A DNA stretch of 64,000 bases from Saccharothrix espanaensis DSM 44229 (GTDB lineage: Bacteria > Actinomycetota > Actinomycetes > Mycobacteriales > Pseudonocardiaceae): contig NC_019673.1 in assembly GCF_000328705.1 (NCBI RefSeq), forward strand, positions 5,456,001 to 5,520,000, given 5' to 3'. Under the pieces are notes generated by a model. The model made no database searches, was not told the DNA's origin, and saw only the letters and a program-made list of their open reading frames with translations. Shown piece by piece: positions 62,736 to 64,000 of the stretch. Both the position numbers and the translations under genes were made by a program. Positions within the stretch are counted from its first letter, which is position 1, and each line of letters opens with the position of its first letter.

Positions 62736-63314
62736 TCAGGACGTGGTCTCGGCGGCCCAGGTGAAGGTGACGCCGGTGTTCTTGCCCATCAGGTCGGTGG
62801 TGTCACCGGTGGGGGCGAAGGTGTAGCCGATGCGGAAGGTCTTGGCCCCCGAGCCCGGCGTCTGGTAGCCGAGCACGCCGTTGGCGTACGAGCCGATGGC
62901 GTCGAAGTCGGCCAGCGTGCCGGCCCACTGCGCGTTCTGGTCCGGCGTGAACGACGCGCCGGAGCCCGTGCCGCGCTGGATGGTCAGGGTGATGTTGCGG
63001 GCCAGGCTACCGGTCGGCTCGACCGGGGACGTGGCGAACATCCGGATGTCCGAGGCGTAATCACCCGTGTAGGTGACAACGACGTCCTTGCTGTCGGTGG
63101 TGTTGGGCGCCAGCTTGTCCACCGCGAAGACCGCCCGGCCCTCGTGGTCGTTGGTCAGGTCGATCGTGCCGGTGCTCCACGAGTTCGACCCGGTCGAGGT
63201 CTGCGCGGAGAAGGCGGCCTGCGACGCGACCAGCACGAGCACGCCGGACAACAGGATTCCCAGCGGTGCCGCTGCGTATCGGACGATGGCCTTGGCCCGG
63301 GTCGACTTGATCAT
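62736..63314 (-). CDS. TasA/camelysin-like secreted protein (SipW-dependent)
   Basis: The protein is 192 residues with ATG 63314 after GGAGGG. The N-terminus is a SipW-class signal peptide (IVRYAAAPLGILLSGVLVLV, then ASQAAFSAQT with cleavage expected near SQA-AF). The mature chain has a jelly-roll-like pattern (SWSTGTIDLTND, VFAVDKLAPNTTDSKDVVVT, NITLTIQRGTGSG, TGVTFTWAAETTS) as in TasA, CalY and related fibre-forming proteins. It is co-transcribed with the downstream signal peptidase fusion, the classical pairing. A role in surface fibres or the cell envelope is inferred. Confidence 0.83.
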   Translation of the reverse strand: MIKSTRAKAIVRYAAAPLGILLSGVLVLVASQAAFSAQTSTGSNSWSTGTIDLTNDHEGRAVFAVDKLAPNTTDSKDVVVTYTGDYASDIRMFATSPVEPTGSLARNITLTIQRGTGSGASFTPDQNAQWAGTLADFDAIGSYANGVLGYQTPGSGAKTFRIGYTFAPTGDTTDLMGKNTGVTFTWAAETTS

Positions 63315-63695
63315 AACGCTCTTTCCCTCCGAAGACTGGCGAATCTCATCCTAAGTGGAGGAACGCGCGAGCGAGCCGATCCGTACGCCAGGTCACCAGT
63401 GACGTGGCGCACCGTGTCCCGGACCACCGCCGCACTACTTTCCTTGCATGATCAGGAATTTCCGAGTTCAAAAGATCCACAATGGACGAATGATCCACAC
63501 CACCCGGCCGATACCCCGGACGGCCGCGATCGAGTTCGACAACCGGCACACCCGCGGGCAACCCCGGACCGCGCCGGGAGGGGCTTGCGTCGCCGCTAGT
63601 CAGTGCTACTATCTACCGGTAGTCAGTGCCACTCAGTAGATGGCCTCGGCGGCCGGTCCAGAGCGCGCCGGAGAAGCGGATGGGAAGACCCACTC
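63315..63695. other. Divergent intergenic region with promoter repeats
   Basis: 381 bp without a supported gene. The left part serves the TasA-like operon. The right part contains the 23-bp-period repeats before the ABC gene. It is locally AT-richer near 63440-63500. Confidence 0.45.
63597..63632 (+). promoter_or_regulatory. Tandem operator-like repeats before the ABC ATPase gene
   Basis: TAGTCAGTGCTAC (63597-63609) and TAGTCAGTGCCAC (63620-63632) are direct repeats with a 23-base period. Between them lies the palindrome CTACCGGTAG, which overlaps a TACTAT -10-like box. This is a likely TetR/PadR-type operator, common before drrAB-type export genes. Confidence 0.6.
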
Positions 63696-64000
63696 ATGAC
63701 AGCCAGGACAGCCATCGGGCCCGTGATCCACGTGCGGGGCCTGGAGAAGTCGTACAAAGAACTGAAGGTGCTCCGCGGCGTCGACTTCGACGTGGCGCGG
63801 GGCAGCGTCTTCGCCCTGCTCGGATCGAACGGCGCGGGCAAGACCACGGTCGTGAATATCCTGTCCACCCTGCTCAAGGCCGACGCGGGCACCGCCGGCG
63901 TGCACGGCTTCGACGTCGCCACGCAGGCCGCCGACGTGCGCGAGTCGATCAGCCTCACCGGGCAGTTCGCCGCCGTCGACGAGATCCTCAGCGGGCGGGA
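63696..64000 (+). CDS. DrrA-like ABC transporter ATP-binding protein (partial)
   Basis: The first 101 codons are present and the gene runs off the right edge. After VIHVRGLEKSYKELKVLRGV comes the Walker A GSNGAGKTTVVNIL near residue 46, then LLKADAGTAGVHGFDVATQ and RESISLTGQFAAVDEILSGR, the Q-loop region of DrrA/daunorubicin-resistance-type ATPases. A permease partner is expected downstream. ATG 63696 is preceded by GGGAAGACC. The operator-like repeats upstream suggest drug- or metabolite-inducible control. Confidence 0.88.
   Translation, partial: MTARTAIGPVIHVRGLEKSYKELKVLRGVDFDVARGSVFALLGSNGAGKTTVVNILSTLLKADAGTAGVHGFDVATQAADVRESISLTGQFAAVDEILSGR

Overview
The window is very GC-rich and reads as chromosomal DNA of a filamentous actinomycete. 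The evidence is pervasive GTG starts, many leaderless starts (TAnnnT followed 6-9 bases later by ATG or GTG), and actinobacterial gene types: IniB with an Hsp70-like protein, SARP and NB-ARC regulators, a Ser/Thr protein kinase, CmtR and B12-riboswitch-controlled nrdAB. Member families most resemble Pseudonocardiaceae (Saccharothrix/Actinosynnema type). That genus-level statement is inference from memory of families, not from a search.

Layout. 1-6.6 kb: start of a probable dynamin-like gene, iniB, a divergent membrane-anchored Hsp70-like gene, a small secreted protein and an XRE-NB-ARC-TPR regulator. 6.6-11.4 kb: an alpha/beta-hydrolase gene cut in two at its nucleophile elbow by a roughly 4.0 kb integrative element. 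The element carries inverted att-type arms, a WYL regulator diverging from a SnoaL-like gene, and two decayed integrase remnants. 11.8-18.3 kb: a 1006-residue SARP-ATPase regulator, small secreted or membrane proteins and a flavin monooxygenase. 18.3-26.9 kb: LuxR and FtsX gene scraps, then two proteins sharing the N-terminal AGN motif known from cargo of extracellular contractile injection systems. One is an L,D-transpeptidase without a signal peptide. The other is a 1156-residue protein with a JAMM-like motif, co-transcribed with a helical-repeat protein. A hydrolase-MerR operon lies between them. 26.9-39 kb: mostly small membrane, secreted or hypothetical proteins, hydrolases, a TetR regulator diverging from a pentapeptide-repeat protein, a decayed trypsin-like protease, a glycosyltransferase and a PAP2 phosphatase.

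39-46.3 kb is a vitamin B12 regulatory locus. metE and nrdAB diverge, each behind its own cobalamin riboswitch, with an NrdR-like box in front of nrdAB. The NrdB chain has Phe where the radical Tyr normally sits, which suggests a subclass Ic (Mn/Fe type) enzyme.

46-64 kb: a flavin-dependent monooxygenase, a HAF-repeat secreted protein, a cmtR-CDF metal-efflux operon, and a signalling cluster (CHASE3-type histidine kinase, HATPase anti-sigma-like protein, RsbQ-like hydrolase overlapping an RsbP-like PAS-PP2C phosphatase, Rcp1-like response regulator). These are followed by a VOC protein, a Ser/Thr kinase, a LysR regulator diverging from a small membrane protein-NmrA operon, a TasA/camelysin-like protein with a signal peptidase fused to a LamG domain, and the start of a DrrA-like ABC ATPase. 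No tRNA, rRNA or CRISPR array was seen.
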